A stretch of DNA of 55,905 nucleotides from an uncultured Saprospiraceae bacterium (GCA_937927575.1 CALBEE010000095.1:1-55905); one strand, 5' to 3'. Numbered from the stretch's first letter, positions 46,755 through 55,822 are shown. Numbers and translations: made by a program. The notes: generated by a model from the letters alone, not told the origin.

Positions 46755-47834
46755 ATGTATTCAACATTTACCAAAATAAAAATTAAGGCGATAGCAACAA
46801 GTTCTCCTTGTACGATTGAGCGTAATCTTGATTTACCATTTGATCAAGATGCCTTAGAAAAGGTGATTGAGATAACCGGAATTGAAGAGAGAAGAATAGC
46901 CGACGATGATACTTGCTCTACGGATCTAATCTGTCATGCGGCACAAGAATTATTAAATAAAGAAGGACTTGATCCAACGGAAGTCGGAGTGATGGTATTA
47001 GTCACTCAATTTGCAGATTATATCGTTCCATCAAGCGCTCATATAGTACAAAAGCGATTAGGTATGTCGGATAATGCCTTAGCTATACAAGTGAATGAAG
47101 GTTGCTCAGGTTATGTGTATGGCCTTCAGCTAGCGTATAGTTTGTTGGCTACTAATCATACGAAGCACGCATTGGTACTGGTTGGTGATACTACATCTCG
47201 AGTCTGTTATAAAGATGATCAAAGTACAAGGCCCCTTTTTGGTGATGCCGGTTCAGCTACTTTGCTGCATAAAGATGAAATCTATAATAGCAAGGCTACT
47301 TTTGAATTGGGCGGTGATGGTAGTAAATTCACCGATATTATTATGGAAGATGGAGGATTTAGAAATCCTATATCCGAAAAATCATTCGTACCCTATACCG
47401 ATGAAAAAGGTATTCTTTCTAGGAAAATGGATTTGAAACTGGATGGAATGAATGTCTATATGTTTGGAATACGGGTAGTTCCAAAATTAATTAAGAGATT
47501 TGCTAAAGAAACCGAATTGAATTTAAACGCAATTGACTATTTCGTTTTGCATCAGGCCAATATGTCTATGAATAGAAAAATCATCAAAAAAATTGGAGTA
47601 GAAAGCGAAAGAGCATTATATAGTTTAAAGAGTATGGGCAATACAGCTTGTGCATCTATACCTATCACCATTACTCACAACAAAAAGCATTTGAAGGATT
47701 CAGATCGCAATATGATATTATGTGGATTTGGAATAGGAATGTCTTGGGGAGTATGTAACATACAGTTCGATAAAGAGTCGAATTATTATCATGTGGACTA
47801 TAGTTCCATAGAAAAAATTAAAACCAATTTATGA
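46755..47834 (+). CDS. 3-oxoacyl-ACP synthase III (FabH-like)
   Basis: A 359-residue thiolase-fold enzyme with the full KAS III triad: Cys117 in NEGCSGYVYG, His266 in LHQAN, and Asn296 in SMGNTACASIP. It condenses an acyl-CoA with malonyl-ACP. The length is a little above housekeeping FabH (about 320). Its place between an ACP/acyltransferase pair and a sugar aminotransferase suggests it builds a short acyl chain for N-acylation of an amino sugar rather than for membrane lipid. The stop overlaps the next start (ATGA). Confidence 0.9.
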   Translation: MYSTFTKIKIKAIATSSPCTIERNLDLPFDQDALEKVIEITGIEERRIADDDTCSTDLICHAAQELLNKEGLDPTEVGVMVLVTQFADYIVPSSAHIVQKRLGMSDNALAIQVNEGCSGYVYGLQLAYSLLATNHTKHALVLVGDTTSRVCYKDDQSTRPLFGDAGSATLLHKDEIYNSKATFELGGDGSKFTDIIMEDGGFRNPISEKSFVPYTDEKGILSRKMDLKLDGMNVYMFGIRVVPKLIKRFAKETELNLNAIDYFVLHQANMSMNRKIIKKIGVESERALYSLKSMGNTACASIPITITHNKKHLKDSDRNMILCGFGIGMSWGVCNIQFDKESNYYHVDYSSIEKIKTNL

Positions 47835-48925
47835 TACCATTATCCATACCACACCTCGGTGGTAATGAACTTAAATATGTAACTGACTGCATCGAAACAG
47901 GATGGGTCAGTTCTGCAGGTGCCTATGTAACCCAATTTGAAAATATGGTTGCTGAATTTTCCGAATGTAAGTATGGAGTGGCTACTAGCAATGGTACCTC
48001 AGCATTACATTTGGCTATGCATATGTTGGGTATTGAAAAAGGAGATATAGTCTTAGTACCAAATATTACATTTATTGCTTCTGCTAATGCTGTGGCTTAT
48101 ACTAAAGCCACACCGGTATTTATAGATGTAGATCCTGATACATGGCAAATGGATCTTGATCTTCTTGAAGAATGGTTAGATGAAAATAATGGAGTTCATG
48201 TGAAGGCGGTGATGCCAGTTCATGTATTGGGTAATATGTGTGATATGCCTAGGCTTATGGATATCGCTAGTAGACATGCATTACATGTGATAGAAGACAG
48301 TACGGAAGCATTGGGTTCGTACTGGAATGGTAAATCCGCGGGTTCTTTCGGAGCGATGAATGCTTTTTCATTTAATGGAAATAAAATTATCACTACTGGT
48401 GGGGGAGGAGTCATAGTTACAAATGATGAAGCGCACGCTAAAAGAGCAAAGCATTTATCCACACAGAGTAAAGTAAATCCAGAAACTTACTATCATGATG
48501 AGATTGGATTTAATTATCGATTGGTCAATATACTTGCGGCTATTGGTGTGGCTCAAATGGAACAATTACCAGAGTTTATTAAGAAGAAAAAAACAATGGA
48601 TGCTTATTATAGAGAACATCTTAACGGCGTAGGAGATATAAAATTTCAAAAAGTAGTGGATGAAGTAGATCCTAATAGCTGGCTATTTACTTTTTATTCT
48701 TCTAAGCAGTCAGAAATTCTCGCTGCCCTCAAAGAAAATAGCATTATCGCCAGACCATTTTGGTTTCCGATGAATCAGTTACCGATGTTTACGGAACATG
48801 AGTATTATACTAAGAATGATCATGCAAGAGATATACATGCCAATTGTTTGAGTATTCCTAGTAGTGTAAATCTTATAGAAAATGATTTGCAAAAAGTAGT
48901 TGAAGTAATTAAGAGCGTTTTTTAA
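47831..48925 (+). CDS. DegT/DnrJ/EryC1/StrS aminotransferase, LegC/PglE-like
   Basis: A 364-residue PLP enzyme. The Schiff-base lysine is Lys185 in SFNGNKIITTGGGG, Asp156 lies in VIEDSTEALGS, and the start IPLSIPHLGGNELKYV is typical of LegC/PglE-type enzymes. These convert UDP-2-acetamido-4-keto-2,4,6-trideoxyglucose to the 4-amino sugar (UDP-bacillosamine precursor). The dehydratase that would make its substrate is the next gene and candidate N-acyltransferases lie upstream, so the pathway is locally complete. Confidence 0.85.
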   Translation: MIPLSIPHLGGNELKYVTDCIETGWVSSAGAYVTQFENMVAEFSECKYGVATSNGTSALHLAMHMLGIEKGDIVLVPNITFIASANAVAYTKATPVFIDVDPDTWQMDLDLLEEWLDENNGVHVKAVMPVHVLGNMCDMPRLMDIASRHALHVIEDSTEALGSYWNGKSAGSFGAMNAFSFNGNKIITTGGGGVIVTNDEAHAKRAKHLSTQSKVNPETYYHDEIGFNYRLVNILAAIGVAQMEQLPEFIKKKKTMDAYYREHLNGVGDIKFQKVVDEVDPNSWLFTFYSSKQSEILAALKENSIIARPFWFPMNQLPMFTEHEYYTKNDHARDIHANCLSIPSSVNLIENDLQKVVEVIKSVF

Positions 48926-48942
48926 AAGTAAAGAAATTTTTG

Positions 48943-50151
48943 ATGTTAAATTTTAAGATAGACGAATTCATTAAAAAACATATTACGAAGAGGCCAACCT
49001 CTTATTTTGTTGCCGATATAGAATCTAATAAAGCACAATTATCTACAGAGATAAAAGGTAAAAAAGTATTGGTGATTGGAGGGGCAGGCACGATCGGTTC
49101 GTCTTTTGTTAAAGCTATATTACCATTTGAGCCTTCAAGTTTGGTCGTGGTAGATTATAGTGAAAATGGTTTGACAGAACTGACTAGAGATTTACGCAGT
49201 CAAGATATCTATGTGCCTTCAGAATATATTACTTACCCCTTCGATTTTGGAGGAGATGTATTTGCCAAGATGTTTCGAAAAAGAGATTTTGATATAGTGG
49301 CATGTTTTGCGGCTCATAAGCATGTGAGAAGTGAAAAAGATCATTTGGCTATAGAAGCCATGGTCAATAATAATGTTTTCAATACTCAGCGATTAATTGA
49401 TTTAGCGCTTGAATCTAAACCTAAACACTTCTTCTCTGTATCTACGGACAAAGCTGCGAACCCTGTCAATGTAATGGGAGGTAGTAAAAAATTGATGGAG
49501 AAAGTGTTGATGGCATATAGCGATGAACTAAAAATTTGTACTGCCAGATTCGCAAATGTTGCGTTCAGTAATGGAAGCTTACTTGCAGGTTTTATCGAAA
49601 GGATGATGAAGCGCCAACCTTTATCTTCGCCTAATGATGTGAAGAGATATTTTGTGTCGCCAGAAGAAAGTGGCCAACTTTGTATGTTGGCATGTTTGAT
49701 GGGAAATAGCTCTGATATATTTTTCCCTAAATTAGATGAATCTCAAATGATGACTTTTTCGGATATCGCTGAGAAATTTTTAAACGAATTGGGTCTAGAA
49801 GCTGAAAAGTGTAGTAGTGAAGCCGAAGCCAAACGCAAGGCAGCTAAATGGGATCCAAACTCTAAGACATATCCTGTATATTTCTTTACAACAGATACCA
49901 GTGGAGAAAAGTCATTTGAAGAATTTTATACTAAAAACGATGAAGTAGATATGAATACTTTTGCAGCTCTAGGAGTAGTGAAGAATTCAGAAATTCCTTC
50001 AAAAGATGACATTAAAAATACTCTGGAGGAATTTACTTCTTTATTTGATTCCGAAAATGTAAATAAGGCTAAAGTCGTATCACTAATATCGAAGTATCTT
50101 CCTGATTTTAGTCATATTGAGACGGGTAAAAGTCTTGATCAGAAAATGTAA
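48943..50151 (+). CDS. UDP-GlcNAc 4,6-dehydratase, PglF/LegB-like
   Basis: About 402 residues of the CapD/FlaA1 type (soluble, without the membrane domain of WbpM or PglF). The NAD motif is VIGGAGTIGSS at about 44-54. The catalytic block STDKAANPVNVMGGSKKLME keeps Asp-Lys and has Met in place of the usual SDR tyrosine, as in the PglF/WbpM group. It dehydrates UDP-GlcNAc to the 4-keto-6-deoxy sugar used by the preceding aminotransferase. The ATG at 48943 follows one codon after a TTG. Confidence 0.87.
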   Translation: MLNFKIDEFIKKHITKRPTSYFVADIESNKAQLSTEIKGKKVLVIGGAGTIGSSFVKAILPFEPSSLVVVDYSENGLTELTRDLRSQDIYVPSEYITYPFDFGGDVFAKMFRKRDFDIVACFAAHKHVRSEKDHLAIEAMVNNNVFNTQRLIDLALESKPKHFFSVSTDKAANPVNVMGGSKKLMEKVLMAYSDELKICTARFANVAFSNGSLLAGFIERMMKRQPLSSPNDVKRYFVSPEESGQLCMLACLMGNSSDIFFPKLDESQMMTFSDIAEKFLNELGLEAEKCSSEAEAKRKAAKWDPNSKTYPVYFFTTDTSGEKSFEEFYTKNDEVDMNTFAALGVVKNSEIPSKDDIKNTLEEFTSLFDSENVNKAKVVSLISKYLPDFSHIETGKSLDQKM

Positions 50152-50177
50152 CACTTTAACACCTAAAATTTTAAACC

Positions 50178-50849
50178 TTGTATAAATTTTTTAAACGATC
50201 ATCTGATATAGTTTCTTCAGGTATCGCATTATTATTGCTATCACCCATTCTTATTCCAATAGTCATTGGATTAAAATTGACAGGTGAAGGCTATATTTTC
50301 TACTTTCAAGAAAGAGTAGGATACAAAAACAAACTCTTTGACATTTATAAATTTGCCACGATGCTCAAGGATAGTGTCAATATGAAAGGTGGGTTGATTA
50401 CTACAAAAGGAGATCCAAGAATTACTCCAATGGGAGGTTTTTTAAGGAAGAGTAAGATCAATGAATTACCACAACTACTTAACATTTTTTTTGGACATAT
50501 GAGTGTAGTAGGTCCCAGACCTGTTATGCAGAAAAGTTTTGATGCTTACCCTGATCATGTCCAACAAGTAATTTATAATGCAAAGCCTGGTCTTACAGGT
50601 ATTGGCTCTCTTGTTTTTAGAGATGAGGAAGAGTTGATTACGGAAGTGAGAGACAGTGGCGGCGACACCTGGGATTTTTATAAAAACACTATCTACCCAC
50701 ACAAAGGTGAACTAGAAAAATGGTATCAAGTCAATCAATCTTTTTGGACTGACATCAAAATAATATTTGCTACAGCTTGGGTAGTGATTAAACCAGAAAG
50801 TAAAATAGTGGATAATTGGTTTAGCGGTTTACCTAAAAGGAATTTTTAG
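50178..50849 (+). CDS. Monotopic phosphoglycosyl transferase (priming enzyme), PglC-superfamily
   Basis: A 223-residue initiating sugar-phosphate transferase. The N-terminal re-entrant helix is SSGIALLLLSPILIPIVIG. Then come FQERVGYKNKLFDIYKFATM, GDPRITPMG, KINELPQLLNIFFGHMSVVGPRP and KPGLTGIGSLVFRDEE. It should load a sugar phosphate, probably a bacillosamine type given the adjacent genes, onto undecaprenyl phosphate. Where PglC has the Asp-Glu dyad, this protein has Asn95-Glu96. Such NE variants may define a subfamily. The start is TTG, two codons after an in-frame TAA. Confidence 0.87.
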   Translation: MYKFFKRSSDIVSSGIALLLLSPILIPIVIGLKLTGEGYIFYFQERVGYKNKLFDIYKFATMLKDSVNMKGGLITTKGDPRITPMGGFLRKSKINELPQLLNIFFGHMSVVGPRPVMQKSFDAYPDHVQQVIYNAKPGLTGIGSLVFRDEEELITEVRDSGGDTWDFYKNTIYPHKGELEKWYQVNQSFWTDIKIIFATAWVVIKPESKIVDNWFSGLPKRNF

Positions 50850-50880
50850 AAAAGGTAGTATTGACTAAAGAAGTGATTAA

Positions 50881-51972
50881 ATGAAGAGAGTAGATATTAT
50901 AGCTGGAGCAAGACCCAATTTCATGAAAATTGGTCCAATTATACATGCTATAATAAGGCATAATACTGATGCTGACGAGAAAATCGAATATAGATTAATT
51001 CATACAGGCCAGCATTATGATAAAAAAATGAGTGAAGATTTTTTCACTCAATTGAATATTCCAGAACCTCAAATAAATTTGGGAGTTGGATCCGGTACTG
51101 CTGCAACTCAAACTGCTAATATCATGATGAGATATGAACAAGCCGTGAAGGAATGGAAGCCAGAGCTTTGTATTGTAGTTGGAGATGTAACCTCGACAAT
51201 GGCATGTGCAATTGTAGCCAAAAAGGAATGGATTAAGGTGGCACACGTAGAAGGTGGTATTAGATCTGGTGATGAAAAGATGCCAGAGGAAATTAATAGA
51301 ATGGTTACCGATAGTATTACAGACTACTTCTTTACCACCACGGCCTTGGCTAATGATAACCTTAAAGAATTAGGCCATGGCGAGGAGAAAGTATTTTTCG
51401 TAGGTAATACTATGATAGATAGTTTGTTGGGAAACATGGATAGATTAATTCAACCGTCACTTTGGAATGAACATAACTTGTCTGAGAAGAATTATCTCGT
51501 AATGACATTGCATAGACCGTCTAATGTTGATGGTTATGAAAATCTAAGAAAATTGTTGTCATTGATAAATGATAACGTAGGAAATAAAAAGGTAATTTTT
51601 CCCATGCACCCTAGGACGAAGAAAATGTTTGATCAGTTGGGAATTGGGTTTGATAGATTAGTGATCACAGGTCCAATGTCTTATCTTGAATTTATCTATA
51701 TGATAAAACATAGTGCAGGAGTAGTAACAGATTCGGGTGGAATTACCGAAGAAACTACAGTATTGAATATACCATGTCTGACATTGCGTAATAGTACCGA
51801 AAGACCAGAAACTGTAACCATGGGTACCAATGAGATTGTAGGTACAGATCCCAATAACATTGTTCCGTATTTAGAAAAACTAATTGCAGGAGATTGGAAG
51901 TCTGGAAGGATTCCTGATCTCTGGGATGGAAATACTGCGGATAGGATTGTGAAAATTGTCGCAAACTTGTAA
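50881..51972 (+). CDS. wecB: UDP-N-acetylglucosamine 2-epimerase, non-hydrolysing (WecB-like)
   Basis: A 363-residue 2-epimerase with the family signature: GARPNFMKIGP, HTGQHYDKKMS, VVGDVTSTMACA, HVEGGIRSGDEKMPEEINR, MHPRTKKM, and TDSGGITEETT. It interconverts UDP-GlcNAc and UDP-ManNAc. Compared with the copy at 1984 it keeps the more usual motif spelling, so it is assigned the general WecB activity, supplying ManNAc or a ManNAcA precursor. The ATG at 50881 begins directly with a conserved strand. Confidence 0.88.
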   Translation: MKRVDIIAGARPNFMKIGPIIHAIIRHNTDADEKIEYRLIHTGQHYDKKMSEDFFTQLNIPEPQINLGVGSGTAATQTANIMMRYEQAVKEWKPELCIVVGDVTSTMACAIVAKKEWIKVAHVEGGIRSGDEKMPEEINRMVTDSITDYFFTTTALANDNLKELGHGEEKVFFVGNTMIDSLLGNMDRLIQPSLWNEHNLSEKNYLVMTLHRPSNVDGYENLRKLLSLINDNVGNKKVIFPMHPRTKKMFDQLGIGFDRLVITGPMSYLEFIYMIKHSAGVVTDSGGITEETTVLNIPCLTLRNSTERPETVTMGTNEIVGTDPNNIVPYLEKLIAGDWKSGRIPDLWDGNTADRIVKIVANL

Positions 51973-51979
51973 ACACAAA

Positions 51980-52435
51980 ATGAAGCGTAATTATTATCTA
52001 GTAGTTAGTTTTTTAGTAATATTTTCACTTAGTGTTTTTGGACAAGACTTAATATATACCAAAGACGAATACATAAAATTATTAAAATCGGATAGTGAAT
52101 TAACTTCTTTACAAAATTCTCAACAATCACTTTCGGATAAAGCAAATACGCTTGGTGTTATAGCCATATTGGGAGCTGGATTGACTGGATTGTCTGGAGT
52201 ATTGCATTATGAAGCCAATGGAGAGACTTCAAAAGCCTTGACATCCTTACCATTTAGAATCTTTGGAACATTGACAATACTCACAGGCGTACTGGGAACG
52301 ATTGAATATTTTTTTGCTAAAGACAAAGAGCGCAAAATAGAACAATTGCTATACACCAAGCATAACATAAAATTGGATTGGACATATACAAGTTCGAATA
52401 TTCAATTTGGACTGGGTATGATTTATAGCTTTTAA
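51980..52435 (+). CDS. Small exported membrane protein of unknown function
   Basis: A 151-residue protein with a signal peptide (RNYYLVVSFLVIFSLSVFGQ) and two further hydrophobic segments, GVIAILGAGLTGLSGVL and FRIFGTLTILTGVLGTIEYF, separated by a short loop. The remainder is Ser, Gln and Lys rich, and the C terminus (SNIQFGLGMIYSF) ends in Phe like a beta-strand of an outer-membrane protein. No family is recognised. It lies between UDP-GlcNAc 2-epimerase and mannose-1-phosphate guanylyltransferase genes. The ATG at 51980 is preferred to a TTG 8 codons earlier because it yields a clean signal peptide. Confidence 0.65.
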   Translation: MKRNYYLVVSFLVIFSLSVFGQDLIYTKDEYIKLLKSDSELTSLQNSQQSLSDKANTLGVIAILGAGLTGLSGVLHYEANGETSKALTSLPFRIFGTLTILTGVLGTIEYFFAKDKERKIEQLLYTKHNIKLDWTYTSSNIQFGLGMIYSF

Positions 52436-52459
52436 TATTTTTTTTGGAAGTAATAATTA

Positions 52460-53524
52460 TTGGCATTGAATAACAGATACATAACTATAATGGCTGGAGG
52501 AGTAGGCTCAAGATTTTGGCCAGCTTCGACAGAAGATATCCCTAAGCAATTCTTGGATATTCTGGGAGTAGGGAAGAGTCTTATTAGATTAACGTTTGAA
52601 AGATTTTTAAAGTTAGTGCCTGCTGAAAATATTCTCATTGTCACTAATAAAAAATATAAAGTACTTACTCAAGAACATATTCCTGAATTACCAGTTGAAA
52701 ATATTTTATGTGAACCTAGTCGGAACAATACTGCGCCATGCGTGGCTTATACTGCTTTGCGACTAAGAGCTTTAAATCCTGATTCTGTTTTTGTCACCGC
52801 TCCATCTGACCATATCATTTTAAAAGAAGAAGTATTTTTAGAGAAAGTAAATCAGGCTTTCGAGTATATAGAATCAAATGAAGCTATCGTAACATTAGGC
52901 ATTCGGCCGACTAGACCTGATACAGGGTATGGCTATATTGAAGTAGGTGATGATCAGAATGCTTCCCCAATTAAAGTAATATCATTCAAAGAAAAGCCTA
53001 ACAAAAGCACTGCTCAGAAATATCTTGAAGCACAAAACTACTTTTGGAATGCAGGCATCTTTGTGTGGAAGGCTAAAGATTTGATTAAATCTTTTGAAAA
53101 TAACGCACCAGATATTATCAAAGTTTTGACAGAGGATGAAAGCCAATTTAACACTCCGACTGAGCAAGAATACATTGATAGAGTATATCCTAATACACCA
53201 AGCATTTCTGTAGATTATGCCATATTAGAACGTGCGAAGAATGTATATACAATACCCGCAGATATTGGATGGAGTGATTTGGGGACATGGAATAGCTTGC
53301 ATGCATATCTTGATAAAGATGATAATGCATCAGTGACTATTGGTGATAATACGCATCTAATAGATACCAAGAATACCATCGTAAGATCTGATAGTAATAA
53401 AATGGTGGTCATCAAGGGATTAGATGATTATATAGTAGTGGATGAAGAAAAAGCACTTTTGATTTATCCTAAAAGTCATGAGCAAGAGATCAAGCAAGTG
53501 GTTAATGAATTTCTGAAAAAATAG
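52460..53524 (+). CDS. manC: Mannose-1-phosphate guanylyltransferase
   Basis: A 354-residue nucleotidyltransferase with GGVGSRFWPAS near the N terminus, PKQFLDILG, CEPSRNNTAPCVAY, PSDHII, RPDTGYGYIEVG, FKEKPNKSTA and WSDLGTWNSL. This is the short ManC form, with no fused phosphomannose isomerase. It forms GDP-mannose for the polymer or its derivatives. No phosphomannomutase is visible. The start is TTG; a second TTG lies two codons later, and either gives a complete N terminus. Confidence 0.93.
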   Translation: MALNNRYITIMAGGVGSRFWPASTEDIPKQFLDILGVGKSLIRLTFERFLKLVPAENILIVTNKKYKVLTQEHIPELPVENILCEPSRNNTAPCVAYTALRLRALNPDSVFVTAPSDHIILKEEVFLEKVNQAFEYIESNEAIVTLGIRPTRPDTGYGYIEVGDDQNASPIKVISFKEKPNKSTAQKYLEAQNYFWNAGIFVWKAKDLIKSFENNAPDIIKVLTEDESQFNTPTEQEYIDRVYPNTPSISVDYAILERAKNVYTIPADIGWSDLGTWNSLHAYLDKDDNASVTIGDNTHLIDTKNTIVRSDSNKMVVIKGLDDYIVVDEEKALLIYPKSHEQEIKQVVNEFLKK

Positions 53525-53537
53525 AAACGTCAATTAT

Positions 53538-54494
53538 ATGAATCGTAGACAAGCTATAAAGGATACAGCGTATGTTTCTGCATACACACTATTATTTTCT
53601 CATTTACTTTCTTGTAAGTCTGGTGATAAAGTAGAAGTGGCTAAAACTAAAGAATTAATAGAGAAACTAAGTTTACAATTACCTAGCGATGTTCCTTTTT
53701 CAATGGACTACTTGCAAGGCAATGTAGGATATTTCACAGAGCGTGGGGGTACAATTGGATGGATGATTGAGGATGGCCATCTTGTTGTAGTGGATACACA
53801 ATTTCCTGATCAATCTCAAAATGTAGTAGATAGTTTAATGAGTAATGGTGGCAATCATATAGATCTATTAATTAATACACATCATCATGGTGATCATACT
53901 GCAGGTAATATTATTTACAAAGATCTTACAGATAGAATAGTCGCGCATGAGAATAGTAAAAAGAATCAATTAGCCAATGCGAAGAAAAAAGGTAATGAAG
54001 ACAAGCAGCTTTATCCTAATGAACTTTTTACGGATAGTTGGTCTACAAAAGTCGGAACAGAAACCATTACCATGGATTATTTTGGTGCAGCTCATACGGA
54101 TGGTGATGCGGTCACACACTTTCAAAATGCTAATGTAGTGCACATGGGAGATTTGATATTTAATCGTAGATTTCCTTATATAGATAAATCGGCTGGTGCT
54201 AATATTAAGAATTGGATTTCAGTCCTAGATAAAACACTGAATAAGTTCGACGCCGAAACCAAATTTATATTTGGGCATTCTGATAATGGTTACGACATCA
54301 CTGGTGGAAAAGAAGATATTAAGGCTTTTCAAAATTATTTATCCAAACTCATAATTTTTGGGGAGCAATCTATCAAAGCCGGAAAGTCATTAGATGAGGT
54401 TAAAAAAGAAGTAGTTGAAATTCCAGGTGCAGAAGAATGGAAAGGTAAAGGAATAGAGAGAAGTTTGAATGCGATTTATGAGGAATTATCTTAG
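53538..54494 (+). CDS. Metallo-beta-lactamase-fold hydrolase, putative lipoprotein
   Basis: A 318-residue protein with an N-terminal signal (NRRQAIKDTAYVSAYTLLFS) leading to LLSC, so Cys26 may be lipidated; the RR pair also hints at Tat export. The metal site is H115-x-H117-x-D119-H120 in THHHGDHTAGN, with later histidines in GAAHTDGDAV and FGHSDNGYD. It is a zinc-dependent hydrolase of unknown substrate. Its place between ManC and a glycosyltransferase gene links it to the locus by position only. Confidence 0.85.
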   Translation: MNRRQAIKDTAYVSAYTLLFSHLLSCKSGDKVEVAKTKELIEKLSLQLPSDVPFSMDYLQGNVGYFTERGGTIGWMIEDGHLVVVDTQFPDQSQNVVDSLMSNGGNHIDLLINTHHHGDHTAGNIIYKDLTDRIVAHENSKKNQLANAKKKGNEDKQLYPNELFTDSWSTKVGTETITMDYFGAAHTDGDAVTHFQNANVVHMGDLIFNRRFPYIDKSAGANIKNWISVLDKTLNKFDAETKFIFGHSDNGYDITGGKEDIKAFQNYLSKLIIFGEQSIKAGKSLDEVKKEVVEIPGAEEWKGKGIERSLNAIYEELS

Positions 54495-54520
54495 TACATA
54501 ATGCTTGTGCAGAATCGAAA

Positions 54521-55666
54521 ATGAGTCAAGAAAACAAAACTTTACTGAAATATAAAACAATAGCATTAGTAGCTAATTCTACTTGGAATATTCACAACTT
54601 TAGATTGAATCTATTAGATAAGTTCGTAAATGAAGGTCATGACGTTATAGTGATCGCTCCAGTAGACGAATATATTGAATACAAAGAAAATTATCCTAAA
54701 GTAAAGCATATTGCTTTGAGGTCACTCGATAGAGATAGTACAAATCCGATTAAAGATTTGATTCTTATAGAAGAGCTTACCAGAAAGTACAAAAGACTAA
54801 AACCAGATCTAGTGATTCATTTCACTAATAAACCAAATATTTATGGAGCCATTGCCGCTCGTAGAGCTAAAATAGATTCTATTGCAATTGTCACTGGATT
54901 GGGATATGCATTCATTCATAATGGATTTATAAAGCAAGTCACAACGGCATTATATAAATATACGAGTAAGTTTCACAAGAAATTTATTTTTGAAAATATC
55001 GAAGATAGAGAGCTCTTCGAAAATGAAAACATAATTAAAAAAGGACAAGGTATTTCTGTGAAAGGTTGCGGTGTAAATACTAACTACTTCCAACCTTATC
55101 CCAATGGGCAAGTAAAAGAAGATACTATTTTTACTTTTGTCGGCCGTCTATTATATGATAAAGGCGTTAAGGAATTTGTTGAAGCTGCCAAACTCATCAA
55201 ACTTCGAAATCCAAAAACACAGTTTTGGTTAGTCGGTGAATTGGATCCTGATAATCCTGCCACGGTGGAAAAAGATGAACTTATAGAATGGGTCGATTCA
55301 GATATTGTATACTATCATGGTTTCCAAAGAGATGTAAGACCTTTTATTTCTAAATCAGATTGTGTCGTGCTTCCTTCTTATCGAGAAGCTATTCCGCGTA
55401 CTATCACAGAAGCTATGGCAATGGCTAAGCCAGTAATTACGACAGACACCGCTGGATGTCGAGAAGCGGTAGATGTTGGGGTAAACGGATACTTAGCCAA
55501 ATTGAGAGACTCTAAAGATCTTGCCGAGTCAATGAGAAAAATTATGTCGCTCACCTACGAGGAGAGAAAGTCAATGGGCCAAGCCGGCCGAGATATCGTT
55601 ATGCGTCAATTTGACGATCGCCTGATCGCTCAGCATATTTACGATATCATTTCCAATATCAATTAG
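54521..55666 (+). CDS. Glycosyltransferase family 4, PglA-like
   Basis: A 381-residue GT-B transferase. The first domain has TIALVANSTWNIHNFRLNLL, VIHFTNKPNIYGAIAARR and IVTGLGYAF. The second domain has FTFVGRLLYDKGVKEFVEAA, FWLVGELDPDNPA, VVLPSYREAIPRTITEAMA and the GCREAVDVGVNGYL donor loop. It resembles the PglA-type enzymes that act on lipid-linked bacillosamine, which fits the neighbouring priming genes. It is the last gene of the cluster in the window; about 150 bases without recognisable features follow before the next promoter-like element. Confidence 0.9.
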   Translation: MSQENKTLLKYKTIALVANSTWNIHNFRLNLLDKFVNEGHDVIVIAPVDEYIEYKENYPKVKHIALRSLDRDSTNPIKDLILIEELTRKYKRLKPDLVIHFTNKPNIYGAIAARRAKIDSIAIVTGLGYAFIHNGFIKQVTTALYKYTSKFHKKFIFENIEDRELFENENIIKKGQGISVKGCGVNTNYFQPYPNGQVKEDTIFTFVGRLLYDKGVKEFVEAAKLIKLRNPKTQFWLVGELDPDNPATVEKDELIEWVDSDIVYYHGFQRDVRPFISKSDCVVLPSYREAIPRTITEAMAMAKPVITTDTAGCREAVDVGVNGYLAKLRDSKDLAESMRKIMSLTYEERKSMGQAGRDIVMRQFDDRLIAQHIYDIISNIN

Positions 55667-55792
55667 TTTCAATATTAAATCTGATGCGACTGCTTAAATT
55701 ATTAGCAGACAAAGAATTTATTTCTGTGAAATAACAATCACTTTGTAGAATGTACATTTGTAACTAGGGATATTCAGAAGTAGTGTAAAGGC

Positions 55793-55822
55793 TTTGAAAT
55801 CAAGACATTAGTTATTATCTTA
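55793..55822 (+). promoter_or_regulatory. Bacteroidota-type promoter candidate
   Basis: TTTG at 55793-55796 and TATCTTA at 55816-55822 are separated by exactly 19 bases, fitting the phylum's -33 TTTG and -7 TAnnTT elements. A start near 55828 would give a leader of about 60 bases before the ATG at 55889. The match is partial (last position A rather than T or G). Confidence 0.4.
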
